From: Symsagittifera roscoffensis
Taxonomy: Eukaryota; Xenacoelomorpha; Acoela; Convolutidae
DNA: 64,000 bases
Direction: 5' to 3'
NCBI RefSeq assembly: GCF_963678635.1
Contig: NC_087062.1
Span: 32,523,651 to 32,587,650, forward strand
Part shown: one piece after another, positions 24,449-36,690 of the stretch
Numbering within the stretch: the first letter of the stretch is position 1
Layout of the letters: every line of letters starts with the position of its first letter
Translations under genes and position numbers: made by a program
Notes under the pieces: model-generated
Databases searched by the model: none
Told to the model about the DNA's origin: nothing
Seen by the model: only the letters and a program-made list of their open reading frames with translations

Positions 24449-26095
24449 CTATGCATCGTGGAAGAAGCCATGAGGGAAAATATCGTGAATTGAATCTGAT
24501 GTCGTTAGTAATTTTGTTAAAATGCGGATGATATTTTTAGTTACGAGAAGTGGCCAAAGCAATTGAAGTGCTTTTATGGTGTTTAGTTCTTCGGTGCCAA
24601 CGGGAAACTCGTGATTGGTGTATTGAATGAGGTTAAAAAGCTTGTGATTATATTTAGTATTGTGAATGATCGGGATATCTATAGGTTGGATATATTCATG
24701 CGGGACAATGAGGGGTCGGGATTCTCCTACATTAAAGGTCTTGGTGAGTGGCGAAAATATATACATTTCGGTTACTGGGTCGTAACTTCTGAGGATGCCT
24801 TGGAAGTTAGTGCCTTCAATACAGTATGAGAAATTTAAGAAAAATGGTGAAGTGTACTTTGAATTAATAAACTGAAAACGATGGTGGGGTTGTCGTGAAG
24901 GTAAGTGTAAATTAAAATGATTTTGAATGAATCTATAATATGTGTAAGTGTGCGTTTGCTTAATTCGTAACATGATGTCGTGTGAACAGTGCAAATCTCG
25001 TTCTTTTGGAGTGAGGAAGTGAAAGGTTAGTGAAAAAGTTTGAAATTTATCGTAAAATGATTCATAAGCTTGGATGTCGATTAGTGCTTCGGAAATCGTT
25101 TGGTCGTGTTTCTTATCTAGTGAGCTTAGTTTAAAGGTGTAGGCGGTTTGGATAAAAAAATTTCAGTTAGTTGATGGTTAGCTAACTTATCATCGTCTAA
25201 AATTGGTCTTGGTTAGGGCTAATGATGTTGTGATCAAAATTTTCAATAGAAAAATCATTAGCTTGGGGTGCAGTGAAAAATTTTAGTAGCTTTTTATATC
25301 CTACGTGAGTAAATTGTCTAGGTGTTAGTGCTGTGGGGAGTCTAAAAAGGTCTAGTTTATTTTTTCTATTTCGTGAGGTGTGTTATTTAGTGGTATACAA
25401 ATTGGGTTTGAAAAATAATTAAATGATGTCCAGTGAAGTGTAGGGATTAGTACATGCTCATCAACATAGTGAGGATGTTCAGTGTGAGGGTTGGAGTAGC
25501 CAGTGGTATATTGGGGGAGGAGGGGTAGGAAAGTTTGGAGAAAGGCTGGAGTATTAATGTGGTCAGGGTGGTTTACATAATCGCGGGCTGTTCCGGGTTT
25601 GGAAGGAAACGGGTGGTTAGGAAGTTTTCTTTCGAACGTTCTATATGCACGGTTAGTTGTGGATGATGAATGGGTTGATATTGAGGATTGATCTAAAGAA
25701 GGGGTATAATCTGAAGAGGGTGTAGGAGTTGGTGGGTTTGATGATGCTATATTTGATGATAGTTGGTGAACAGTTAGAGTTTGAGGATGTTGTATTTGTT
25801 GTTGAAGTGTTATCAGGTTATCTAGTTCTTGTGAAATTTGTGTGGTTTCTGGGGAATCGTTGTTGGAATGATCATTAGTAAAGGGGGAGTATGTCGGGGT
25901 AGCTTGGGAAATATGAGAAATGTACGAGGGGGAATCATTTGTGGACTGGGAGTTAATAGGTCGAAAGGGGGGTTGGGAAAATGCTGGTGGGCTGGGTTCG
26001 GAGTTTGCAAATTCGTCTGGGGTTTCGATGTCTGAGTTATTAAATTGGGAAATTGCATTAAAAATGGTGAGGTCTGAATTAGTTTCAGAATCCAT
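24449..26095 (-). pseudogene. Unidentified ORF after env (about 540 codons, frameshifted)
   Basis: An intact frame at 25352-26095 encodes 247 aa rich in Ser, Thr, Pro and Asn, starting MDSETNSDLTIF, and is probably disordered. Coding-like sequence continues without a gap in other frames through about 24995-25350 and joins the open frame at 24449-24994. At least two breaks are visible, including one in a run of T near 25160. The C-terminal half looks globular, with blocks such as GTNFQGILRSYDPVTEMYIF. I do not recognise the family. It has no transmembrane segment or zinc knuckle. Its place, after env and before the 3' LTR, is where some retroviruses keep accessory genes. Function unknown. Confidence 0.5.
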
Positions 26096-26289
26096 GCTGG
26101 ATGATGTGTTACATGGGGTGATTCAGAAGGCGAGAAAGCAAAAAGTGGATGATGGGAATTGGGTTTTGGAGGTTGGCTGGGTGGGAAATGGAACGGTGAA
26201 GGGATCCAACTTGTCAGCTCATCGTGGGCTAAAAAAAGGACTTTTCTGAGATTGACAATTTGTGGTATGTGGTTGTTCGATTAATTGTT

Positions 26290-28930
26290 CATATGTATCG
26301 TCAGTTCGAGGTTGTTGTGTTAAAATGCGTTGAATTGGACTTTGTATATGATTTAGTCTTGAATTTGCGATGTTTACTAGTGCTGAAGTTTCTGAAGTTC
26401 CGTGGTACTAGTGAAAGTGGATGGTTACAATTTAACCTTGATAGTTGTGGTGCTGTAAGTAATGTATTTGTGTTATTGTGTGATTCGTCATATGTGTTTG
26501 GTGTAGTTGAGAATTTTGTTTTGTACTCTTTTATTTGTGCATCTAAACGTATTTTATTTAAAGTTGTGGAAAATAATCCAAAAAATCCTGCCAGAAGTAT
26601 GCATGCTACGCTCTCTTGTAGTGCTACGCCTATCATTGTAGTGCTACGCCTAGTGCTACGCCTAAAAAGTATTGTAGTGCTACGCCTAATATAGTCAATC
26701 TTTCTAAGATGTAATATGGCCATCCTAGAAAGGCTAAAAAATCGTTTTTGAAATTTACAAAACTAAAAAATTTGTTTGGTGATATATCTTGTGGTCGATA
26801 TTTTTCGCCGTTTAGATAAATATAGTCTTTTATGTCTTTAAAATATCCGCTGTAATCTTGTGCGTAAATCTCTGAAAATCCTGCTGTTTCTGCAAGTTTT
26901 CGTAAATTTTGTTTTATTGATTGTCGTTGTATAGAGTCCATTTTTGTAAGTATTTCTTGAAATTGTTGTGTACGTATGTGGTGTTGTATGTCGGATTTAG
27001 AATAGATGCCTATCGATTGTAAATCGACATTCGGGTTTCGGGCTATAGCTCTAATGATTTCGGGTGAAAACTTTTTTAGTGGTGGCATTAATGTTGGATA
27101 TGGTGTAAGTAGATAGTATTTATCTTCATCGGGATTTAATTGTACAACATTGGGGCGGCTATTTTCTGATCCACATGGTACTGCTGTATCTCAAAAATAT
27201 GTTCATCGTGAGAGTGTATCAACAAAATAAACTTTTTTTTTGTAGAATACTGGGATTCTTTTGTAACATCGGTTATCTTCAAAAACGTATAAAGGTGATA
27301 CTTTTTTGGTACAAGTATAATACCGTCAGATGTTTCCTTCATAATCAATGAAATTTGATCTATTTCCGGATAAAAAATATCCTGCATATGGTAATTTTAG
27401 AACTGCTAGTGCTAGTGACTGTAGAATTTGCGCTCTTTCAAGTTCACATAATTGGTGTAGTGTTTCTAGTTCTGAAAGTGAAATTTCTTGAAAAAATCTG
27501 CTTAATGTGCAGTCTAGTTTCATATCTAAATGTATATCATAATGAATTGTGCCAAAATGTGTGCTGCTCATAAGTGATAGTTCTTGTAATCGTGGCATTC
27601 TGTGTCTTGTGGTTTTAATTTTCCACCGATTCGTCCTGTGCTTTTCTGAAAATTTACTGAAACGTAGGGATTTTCGTCGGTAAGTGAGGAGATGTGGCCA
27701 TCGGGTCTACAATTAAATGTCCTATATTCATGTCGAAACCTTTTTCGTATTCGACAAGAATTTCTGAATACTGTGTTTTATAAATTGGCTTGCTGTATTT
27801 GTTTGAATATACACACAAGTTCTGTTTCTGGGTATATTTGAAATCGTGTTAATTTATTTTCTATATTGTGGATGTTTCTAAATTTATAGTTTATAGATCT
27901 AATTCTATCAGAATTTACATCTGCATATGGAATTGATTCAATAAAATATTTTTGGTGAAATTTAATCATTCTAGCGTGTATTTTTGCTAATTGAAAAACT
28001 GTGCAGGTTTCTTCGGGAAACCATACAATGGTTGCTTGTGTTCGTGTTGTTGGACCGCAATATCCTTGGTCATTTTTGCAAGGGAGTCTTATAGCTTGAA
28101 AAAAATTTGTGTCGTATTTTAAGTCGCGTGTAACTTGTACTTTTTCGAGTTTTATTTTCCAATCAAAAAACATTATTTCTTGATATCCTTTATCTTTTGT
28201 GTCTGGTTTGCAATTTGAGGGGTTATTTATTCCTATGTGTGGTATCCAATGTTTATCATGAAGATCGTATGTTAATCTTCCGTGTGCTCCATGGAAGGGG
28301 AATTTTGTATCTAGTCTTATGTGACCTTGGTGTTTTTCAAGTTCTGCTTGATGTGCTACATTTGGAAAAACTTAAAAATTTACAAATTTTCTGTTTGTAT
28401 CTTCGTTTGGTGTTAAGTTTAGTCGTTTTAATTCGTTTTTACAGTCTTGAGGGCTGAGATGTAGTAATCTTTCAATATTACTTTGGTAGAAAGATTCGTG
28501 GTCCAATCTATTTTTTTTTCCGTTTGAAACTTGTGAACGATGTACTTTCTTTTCAGAAAATGTTGCTGTAAATTTGTATCCTGTTAGTGTTGTCGCTCGG
28601 GCTTTTGAGTATAGTGTAGCTATTATTTTTGTTGTTTCTATAGCTTGTGGTTCGGATTCACATTGTGTGACTTTATTTATAGCATATTTGTGTAGTAGTT
28701 TTTGTTCGTTTTCTTCACAATTGTAGTGTGTTACTAATAAATCTTTGGTTCCTGTGCGAGGAGAGGGATTTTATTTGGTTCGGAAAAATTGAAAAAAAGG
28801 AGGTGGTAAAACGTGAATATTTTTAGAACATACATGTGTATGACAATCCTGAGTATGGGTTATAAAAGGTTATGCATCCGATTGTCTTTTTTGTATATCT
28901 GTCGTATTTATACATCATTTCTGTTGTTAT
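26290..28930 (-). pseudogene. Env-like glycoprotein remnant
   Basis: Downstream of pol in the position of env, in broken frames including 27778-28173, 27326-27598, 26633-27088 and 26301-26723. Visible features are a Cys-containing segment around CGPTTRTQATIVWF, a conserved-looking LCELERAQIL helix followed by GNRS, and a hydrophobic membrane-anchor-like stretch (ACILLAGFFGLF) near 26560-26600 followed by a polar tail. This resembles the fusion-glycoprotein type shared by chuviruses and env-bearing invertebrate LTR elements, but I am recalling that similarity without a search. Stops and frameshifts interrupt it, so no functional envelope is encoded. Confidence 0.5.
26604..26690. repeat. Minisatellite GTGCTACGCCTA in the env remnant
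   Basis: Four full copies of GTGCTACGCC (26621, 26641, 26653, 26676), plus a partial at 26604, sit 12-23 bp apart. They encode GVAL- or RRST-like peptides in different frames next to the membrane-anchor segment. Confidence 0.8.
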
Positions 28931-28959
28931 AAAGTGGGAGGTAAAGATTGAGCTGTAAT

Positions 28960-29935
28960 ATTTGGAGGGTTTAATGGAAATGGATGTTGAACGATGTTGT
29001 TTAGTCTTACTGTAAGTTCGAATTTTAGTGTGAGACTGTTTTGTTGTAGTATTTGGATGTTATATTCTTATATATCTTTGTGAATTCGTGTCAATATTGT
29101 AATCGGTTTAAAGCCCAGTTGTGTAGTCTGTTATTTTCCTGATGTTGAAAAAATAATGGTGGGGTGCTACGAATGTATTCCAATCTAATCGTAGTGGTAT
29201 ATTTTGAGATGATTGTTCTTGATATCGTGAATCAAGATTGGTAGGGAAATTTAGTTGAAAAGTTGATGGTGATATTTGGCTTAAAGAAGGTGTTGAGGGA
29301 GGGGAAAATGTTTCGGGTAATGTAGATAGTGTTGTATCGAATGAAACGTCAACTGGGTTGCTTACTAATTTTGGTTCACCGTGAGAGTATTTGTTTTTCA
29401 CCCAATATGGAGGGCGATCTGTGGTTGTTGGTTTATTAAAAGGGTTTTTCTCTAATTTGTTCTGATGTAGGGGTTGAACCTAGGTAATCGGATGGAGTAT
29501 TTGAAATGCTTTGTCGTGAAGCAGTCGGAGGTGTTTCTGGTACTGTGCTAGAAAGTTGGTGATTGAGGTATATTGAATTGAACTCTGGGAGTTTGAAAAA
29601 TTCTATTTCGTCTTGGATGTATAATTTGTCAATTTATTTCGAGTGTGTTCTGGTTTTTACTTATGTGTCTTACTCTGTTAAGATCTTGTTTTAGGTGTGG
29701 GTATGCATTATATGTTGGTTCGTATTGTGGTTCACTTAAAAGTGCTTTGAGGACAACTGGTTCTAATGGTTCAGATAAGGGTGCGTGTCTTTCTTCAAAA
29801 GTATATGGATTTTCTTGAAAAGAAATGCGTGTAGATGAATAGGGATTCTGGGTACTTGTGGGTGTTTTTGGACTTTCTTGGGACGTTGTTGGTGGGGACT
29901 GATGTGGGGGTTATTGATTAGCATTTTTGGAAAAA
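28960..29935 (-). repeat. Repeat segment A, copy 1
   Basis: About 0.95 kb, highly similar to 34340-35270. It includes an open frame at 29108-29401 starting MKNKYSHGEPKL and rich in Ser/Thr/Pro. In this copy the segment joins the integrase end of pol copy 1 directly, and env-like sequence follows on the other side. I do not know whether it encodes the pol tail, the start of env or a separate product. Confidence 0.75.
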
Positions 29936-32900
29936 TTCTTTGAGTGATTTCTCAATTATTTGGTATGGTCCTTTTCGGAGTAGTTGTAACTTTTTAAAAA
30001 TTCCTTTTTGTGTTGTAAAATTGGGAATTGAAACAAATGTTCCTATTTTTAAATCTGTTGCTGGTGTAAAGCGTGAATTGATTTGGGTGTTTATGTTTTC
30101 TCTTTGTAGCAATTTTTTTGTTATTTTTTGATAAAATTCATTGTGTTTTTATCTCTTTTTAAAATCCATTCGGTGTGGGTACAGGAAGCTAAAAAAAAAT
30201 GTGGATGATCAAAGTGGTCGTCTTCATCAAGGGTATGTAGTGGTAGATTATAACAAATTGAATCTTTGTTTGGTTGACAATAACCTTGTGCATTTTTATG
30301 GGCGTTTGCTGTAAACTTTATTGGTTTACATGGTTTTTGGTTGAAAACCATTTCAAATGGTGACATTCCTAATGTTGTTGTAATTTGTGAATTATATGAA
30401 AGTGGAAATAATTTTACATCTGCTGATCATTCAGTATATCGGGTATCATTTCCATTAACGATACATCTGAGGTACTTTTGTAATGAACGGTTCATACCTT
30501 CGACTAATCCATTTGTCTAAGGTGCATGAGATGTACGTGGTTTATCTTTAATGTTATATAAGTGGCATAATGTGATGATTTCATTATTAATAAAATTAGT
30601 GGCTTTGTCTGTGACTAAAATTTCGGGTAATCCAAATTTAGCTATCCAGTGTTCGTAGAGTGTTGTATATGCATAATAAACATTACAATGGGTTACTGGA
30701 TTAAGTGCTAAATAATGTGTAAATGCATCAACAATAACCATTATATATGAGTTTCCTGCTGAAGATGGTGAAATTGGTCCTTTTGTGTCAAATGATATTC
30801 TGTGATTAAAATAAAGCCTTTGTCTTTTAAAATCTTGTTTATCTGCGATTTATTTTCCATTTGGATAGGTTTCATTTAATTGGCATATTACAAAATCGTT
30901 GCATAACACTTTTATCCAAATTGGTGCATTAGGAAAATAAATATTTTGTATAAAATTAGAATATGTTTTTTCTGATCCGGAATGTATTTTTGGTTTTAAG
31001 GTATGGGAAGTATTAAATGCGATTAGCGTCATACTTAAAGGTAGACACGGTTTTTTAAATTCAAGTGTTTGATTTTCTAGAATGTCTGTTTTTTCATTTA
31101 TGGTGGTGCTGTTAAATTTTCTGAAGTATCTAAGGAGTGTTTTGTTTCCTAAGATTGTCGTATCAGCTTTTGTTGGCTTTGTTTTATACTTGTGCCGTGA
31201 TTTGAGCTGTCTAATGGTGGGATCAAGGTTTTGCTATTTTTGTAATATCTCAAACGTGGTTTTTTTCTTTTGTTGGTAGAAAAATATTTTCTATTTCAAA
31301 TTTTGATAGAGGTATTGTATCAAGCGGGTCATGAAGATTAAAAACTTGTTTTATCGTGTATTTTGATCATTTGGTAGCAGTCCTCATAGATTTATGGTAT
31401 CAGTTAGGTTTTCCTTTTCTATTAAAGGCAAATTGTCTTTTTCATGTGGTTGTTGTTTAAGTCGTTTTTGTTGAGTATTATTTTTGATCCAATGTGAATA
31501 TGGAATTGGCTTGAATGTAGATGTTCCTAATAAATCAACTTCATAATGGTTGTTTTGACAATCTAAATAGAGTGGAAAATTTTGTAGATTGTTTATTTGT
31601 GACTGATCTATGTCAGTTTTTACTGCGTATTTAAATTCTAATAGTGGTGAAGTTTCATCTTTGACGAGATAAAATTATATGTTTTGTGGTATTTCAACTG
31701 TTGTTTTTCTTGTTAATAGTTCAGGTGGTGTATTTCTTCTAAGAGCATCAGGTAGTGCAAGGTTTTTTCCTGCTGTCCATACTATGTGTAAGTTTGGAAT
31801 TTTAATTAGGATTAGTTGAAATCTATAAACTCTATGGTTTGGATTTGATTTTTGTGTAAAAAGAAATATGATAGGTTTATGGTCTGTAAACAAAACTGTT
31901 GGATGTTTGGGTCCGAGTATCAAAAATTCATAGTCTGTTAAGGTGTGTATGATAGCTGTACACCCTATCATAAGGTTAGAGAGTCGTAATTCAGCTTGTG
32001 TAAATAAACGAGAGTTTGCTGATATAAGATGCATTTTGCTGCCCCGATGCCAAAACTTGAAGCATCGCACATTGCATTAAATTGTTGACTTGGATCTGGG
32101 ATTGTGTTTGAAATCTGTTCAGTGAGAAGTTTTTTGATTTCTTCAAATCGTGTTTGATGTTTTGTTGTCAATTCAAACTTATTTTGTCGTCAAAGAATAT
32201 TGTAAAATGATCTTAAGTACAATTGCATTTTGTATACGTATTTACTCAAAAAATATAACATTCCAAGAAACTCATGTATTTTCTTTTTATTTGTTGGTGG
32301 TTGAATTTTTGAATTGCACCAATTCGTGATTTCAGTGGGGTTATAGTGTCTTTTTCTATGATGTGTCCAAGAAATTTCACGCCTGTTAAAAAAAATGTGA
32401 TTTAACTGGGGCTGCTTTCATATTTTTGTTCTGTAAAATTTGATGACGTTTTTCTAGAACTGTGAACATTTCAACTTTTGTTTGTTATTGCATGAAAATG
32501 TCGTCTAAATAGGTGATTGCATTTTTACTAAATATGAGTGGTCTAAAAATTTTACTCATGAAGCCTGAGAAAGCTGCTGGTCCTATGGATAAACCATAGA
32601 ATGATCTATTAAATTCCTATTGTTGATTTCCAATAACGAATTGTGTTGGTCGTCGTGATTATTCATCTAGTGGTGTTTGGTTATATGCACTATTCATGTC
32701 TGCGGTTGTGAAATATTTACCGTTTATTTTTGTTAACATTACTTGAATTGGTTCTATTGGCCAATTGCATTTGGATTTATCAATTAGTGAATTGAGGTAT
32801 CTAGCATCTAGAACTATTTTTAATGATTCTGTTTTGGCGAGGATAATAAAAGGGTTAATAAAGGTGTTTGCTTTTGGTTTTTCTTCTTTATTCAATGGAG

Positions 32901-34330
32901 ATTTAATTTCGTATTGTTCTAGAATGTCAAGTAGTCTATTAACTTTGTCATGTAAATGAATTGGTACTTTACTTGCTCTTTGTTTTTTGAAAACTGCGTC
33001 AGGTTTCAAGGGTAAATGTAGTGGTGAACTTATTTTTCCAATGTCAAACTTAGATGTTGCATAAACTTTTGGATATTTTAAAAGTAAAACGGCTACTTTT
33101 TCAAATTCATTCTGTGTTAATTGGGAGTGTTGAAAATTGAACATTGTCAAGAATTTTTGTTGTTTTTCTGTATAGTGTGATATTTTGAATGTTGGTTTAA
33201 AATAAGGTGTTTTTTGAAATAGTCTGTGTTCCTTTTTTCATTACTTATTATATTTTCTATTGATAGTTCTTCATCGGTGATTGTTGACTGACATATATCT
33301 AGTAGTTGTAATATATTATTCACTATGTATGCTACTTCTTTTGTGGTGGAAATGGTTGCATTAGTTTCGCAATATCCCAAGAGTCCTAAAGGTAAGGTGA
33401 TTTTGTATGGTGAATTGTTATACACGTGTAGAGAAATAATATCGGAATTTGAGTTTTTCATGTGTTTTATGGATGAAATTGTTACTCTAAAAGTTTTGTG
33501 AATTGGTCTAAATTCAAAGTCTGACATATAGAGATGTTGTCGATTTTGATTTTCGTCGTACTGGTGAACTTGTTTAATTGGAAATTCATAATTATTAACC
33601 TGAGAGTGAATTGAGATGTTTTCTTTTTTTATTAAAGATGAGGTAAAATTTTGAAAAGAATGGTGGTTGTTTGTTCATTCTTTGGAAGAATGTTAAAACG
33701 GTGTTTTGCATTTTTGTATATTTATCTTTTATATTAATTTTACTATCTAATACATTAATAGTTGGTATAAAATTTGTGATGAATGGAATTCCAATAATAT
33801 TGTGTTTTGTATCTGTGATATGGAATATTTGATCAAATGGTTTTTGATCAAATTCCTATTTTGTGAAATATCTCGTGATCTGTTTTGATAATTATGGTAA
33901 TTTGATCTTTGGTGATTTGATCTATTGTTCGAGTAGTCTCGATATTGATTATTATATTGTCGATTTCGATAATTTGAATAACTTCTGTTCCTATTGTTGG
34001 AATAATTTCTGTGTCTATTCTATGATGAGTTTCTTGATCCATCATTTGATTAGTGTCTATTCCTAAAGTGTGAATGGGAACTGGTATCAAACGAGTAATT
34101 CTGTCTGTTTGAGTTTGATCGTGAATAATTAATTCGATAATGGTTATTTCTACTGTGTGATCGACTATATCGATTTTGTGAGGGATTTTGCGAATTTCTT
34201 TTATCTGGTGATCTACCTCTGTAGTTAGAATTATAAGGTGATTGATTTTGTGAATGATTTGAGCTATTTGGTAATGGTTTTACAGAGCTAATTCTACTAT
34301 GAATGTTTTTGTTTGGTAAATTTTGATCTT
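29918..34330 (-). pseudogene. Pol copy 1, protease deleted
   Basis: Read on the minus strand. An Arg/Asn-rich gag end (34330-33850) runs straight into the segment before RT (33147-33527). RT follows (32659-33150, with YLDD near 32500-32515 after a frame change), then RNase H (31675-32171), the integrase zinc finger (30850-31032), core (30517-30741 and 30121-30500) and GPY module (RKGPYQII, 29918-30112). Relative to copy 2, about 0.77 kb is missing at 33850, including the aspartic protease. RNase H keeps CDAS, but its conserved MREC Glu is replaced (MIGC). A stop at 30517-30519 interrupts integrase. Non-functional. Confidence 0.8.
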
Positions 34331-34339
34331 TTGCAAATG

Positions 34340-35270
34340 GATGTTGAACGATGTTGTTTAGTCTTACTGTAAGTTCGAATTTTAGTGTGAGACTTTTTTG
34401 TTGTAGTATTTGGATGTTATGATCTTGTATATCTTTGTGAATAGCGTGTCGATATTGTAATCGGTTTAATGCCCATTTGTGTAGTCTGTTATTTTCCTGA
34501 TGTTGACCAAATAATGGCGGGGTGCTACGAATGTATTCCAATCTAATCGTAGTGGTATATTTTGAGATGATTGTTCTTGATATCGTGAATCAAGATTGGT
34601 AGGGAAATTTGGGGGAAAAGTTGATGGTGATCTTTGGCTTAAAGAAGGTGTTGAGGGAGGGGAGAGTGTATCGGGTAAGGTAGATAGTGTTGTATCGAAT
34701 GAAACGTCAACTGGGTTGTTTACTAATTTTGGTTCACCGTGAGAGTATTTGTTTGTCACCCAATATGGAGGGCGTTCTGTGGTTGTTGGTTAATTAAAAG
34801 AGTTTTCTCTAATTTGTTCTGATGTAGGGGTTGAACCTAAGTAATCGGATGGAATATTTGAAATGCTTTGTCGTGAATTGAATTGAACTCTGGGACTTGA
34901 ATTGAACTCTGGTAGTTTGAAATTTTCTTTTTTGTCTTGGATGTATAATTTGTCAATTTATTTCGAGTGTGTTCTGGTTTTGACTTATGTGTCTTACTCT
35001 GTTAAGATCTTGTTTTAGATGTGGGTATACATTATATGTTGGTTCGTATTGTGGTTCACTTAAAGGTGCTTGGCGGACAACTGGTTCTAATGGTTCAGAT
35101 AATCGTGCGTGTCTTTCGTCAAAAGTATATGGATTTTCTTGAAAAGAAATGCGTGTAGATGAATAGGGATTCTGGGTACTTGTGGGTGTTGTTGGACTTT
35201 CTTGGGACGTTGTTGGTGGGGACTGATGTGGGGGTTATTGATTAGCATTTTTGGAAAAATTCTTTGAGTG
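34340..35270 (-). repeat. Repeat segment A, copy 2
   Basis: Second copy of the 28960-29935 segment, with an open frame at 34466-34759. It follows the pol tail of copy 2 and is fused on its left to a gag fragment ('GATCTTTTGCAAATGG' near 34330). That fusion is the junction of the internal tandem duplication. Confidence 0.75.
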
Positions 35271-36690
35271 AAGTTTTTTATGATGAAAATTTATGTTTGT
35301 TGCAGTATTCTTCAATCAAAAGAAACAAGAGAATAGTGGCGAATGCGAATGTGATGATTCCCTTTTTTATACAACTACATATTGTCATAATAAGTGATGT
35401 TAAAAATGTGAAAAAAATTACAAATAGTAGAAAGATATCTGTTCTACTAAATAGATTACGAAACATTTAAATAGTTATGAAATTATTGTACCTGAGGAGG
35501 TTATCAAGTACTGTGGAGAGGGACATATATACTTCAAAGATTGGGTAGAAAATTGAAAAAAAGATGGCAAAATTTTATGAAAAATATGAGTAGGGTTTCT
35601 ATGACATAAGTTAAAATATTGTAAAAATTTTTAGAAGATTTGAAGGGTTTTTTAAAAGTTTTGAAAAAATTAATTTGAATTTAATGGCCGTTGTTGAGAG
35701 AAGCATTTAAGAAGTGATTTGGTCTGTCGATTTTTTTAAAATTTTTTGGGGCTAAATTCGAGTGTGGTCGGATTATTTATTGATTTTTGACAAGTGGTTT
35801 GGATTTCGCCAAGTGTTGTAAAGGGGTTATTTTGAGATGTCGGGGAGGTCTTCGTAGTTTTGTTTTTATTTGTGGATTAATTGGGGGTATCCAAGAAATA
35901 TTCGTAATTTAGGCTAAATGATCATGTGCTTTTTGTTCTTTTCTAATAATTTTGCTTGAGGAGTTTGTGAGTGCTAAGTTGGGAAAATATTGTTGATCTT
36001 TGTACTGCTTGATAGGGGAGGGCTGTAATATTGAGATTATATTTATTTCATTTGTCATTTTGTAGCGGTTTGCTTATTTTTGACCTGGAGGTCTTGGAGT
36101 CATAGTTATACATAAGCTTAGAGGTGAATATGTGTCGGCTAATAAAGTCGTATTGCTGTAAATAAAATGTCTTTATCGGGATAATTTCTACTGGCTGAAT
36201 TTGAACTAGATCTGTTGGATTGTTTTTCAGCATGTTTTTTTGAAAATGTGGATTGTGCAAAATAATTAAAAGAAAATGATGGAGATTGAAAATGAAAGCT
36301 ATTTTTTAATTTCAACTTTCCTTAATATTTTAGATTGTGGAATGAAGGTTTTATAATTTTTTCTTGGTTGACTTCTGAGTCCTGATAATTTTCTATGTTC
36401 AGATTTTTTGATCTTGTGGTAAAATGTTTTCTGTCAGTTTCCTATTTTTTCTTTCTTTTTGAGGTATTCGTGTTTTTGGTTTAAGGCATGTTTGCTTAAC
36501 GATTTCTTTTCGTCGATCTGTTTTTGAGCTTGTTTGTTCATCAGTGTGGTGATTCAATTTAGTTTCTGAATTGTTTTGAATAATTGTGTTATTTCGCGGA
36601 GTGCACATTCTTTTGGGTAATAGTGTAATAGATTTTTTCGGCGTTGAATAATTTCTTTTTTATTTGTGTCAATCAATTTGTATGTGACAT
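35271..36690 (-). pseudogene. Pol C-terminal tail region (copy 2 only)
   Basis: A Lys/Arg-rich frame at 36399-36608 follows the integrase GPY region, as the basic tail does in long gypsy-type pol proteins. The rest (35271-36390) has only short frames and no recognised domain. This segment is absent between pol copy 1 and segment A copy 1, where about 1.4 kb appears deleted. Confidence 0.5.

Noticed and set aside
36399-36608. Independent Lys/Arg-rich small gene
   Set aside because: Position directly after the integrase GPY region makes it the basic tail of pol copy 2.
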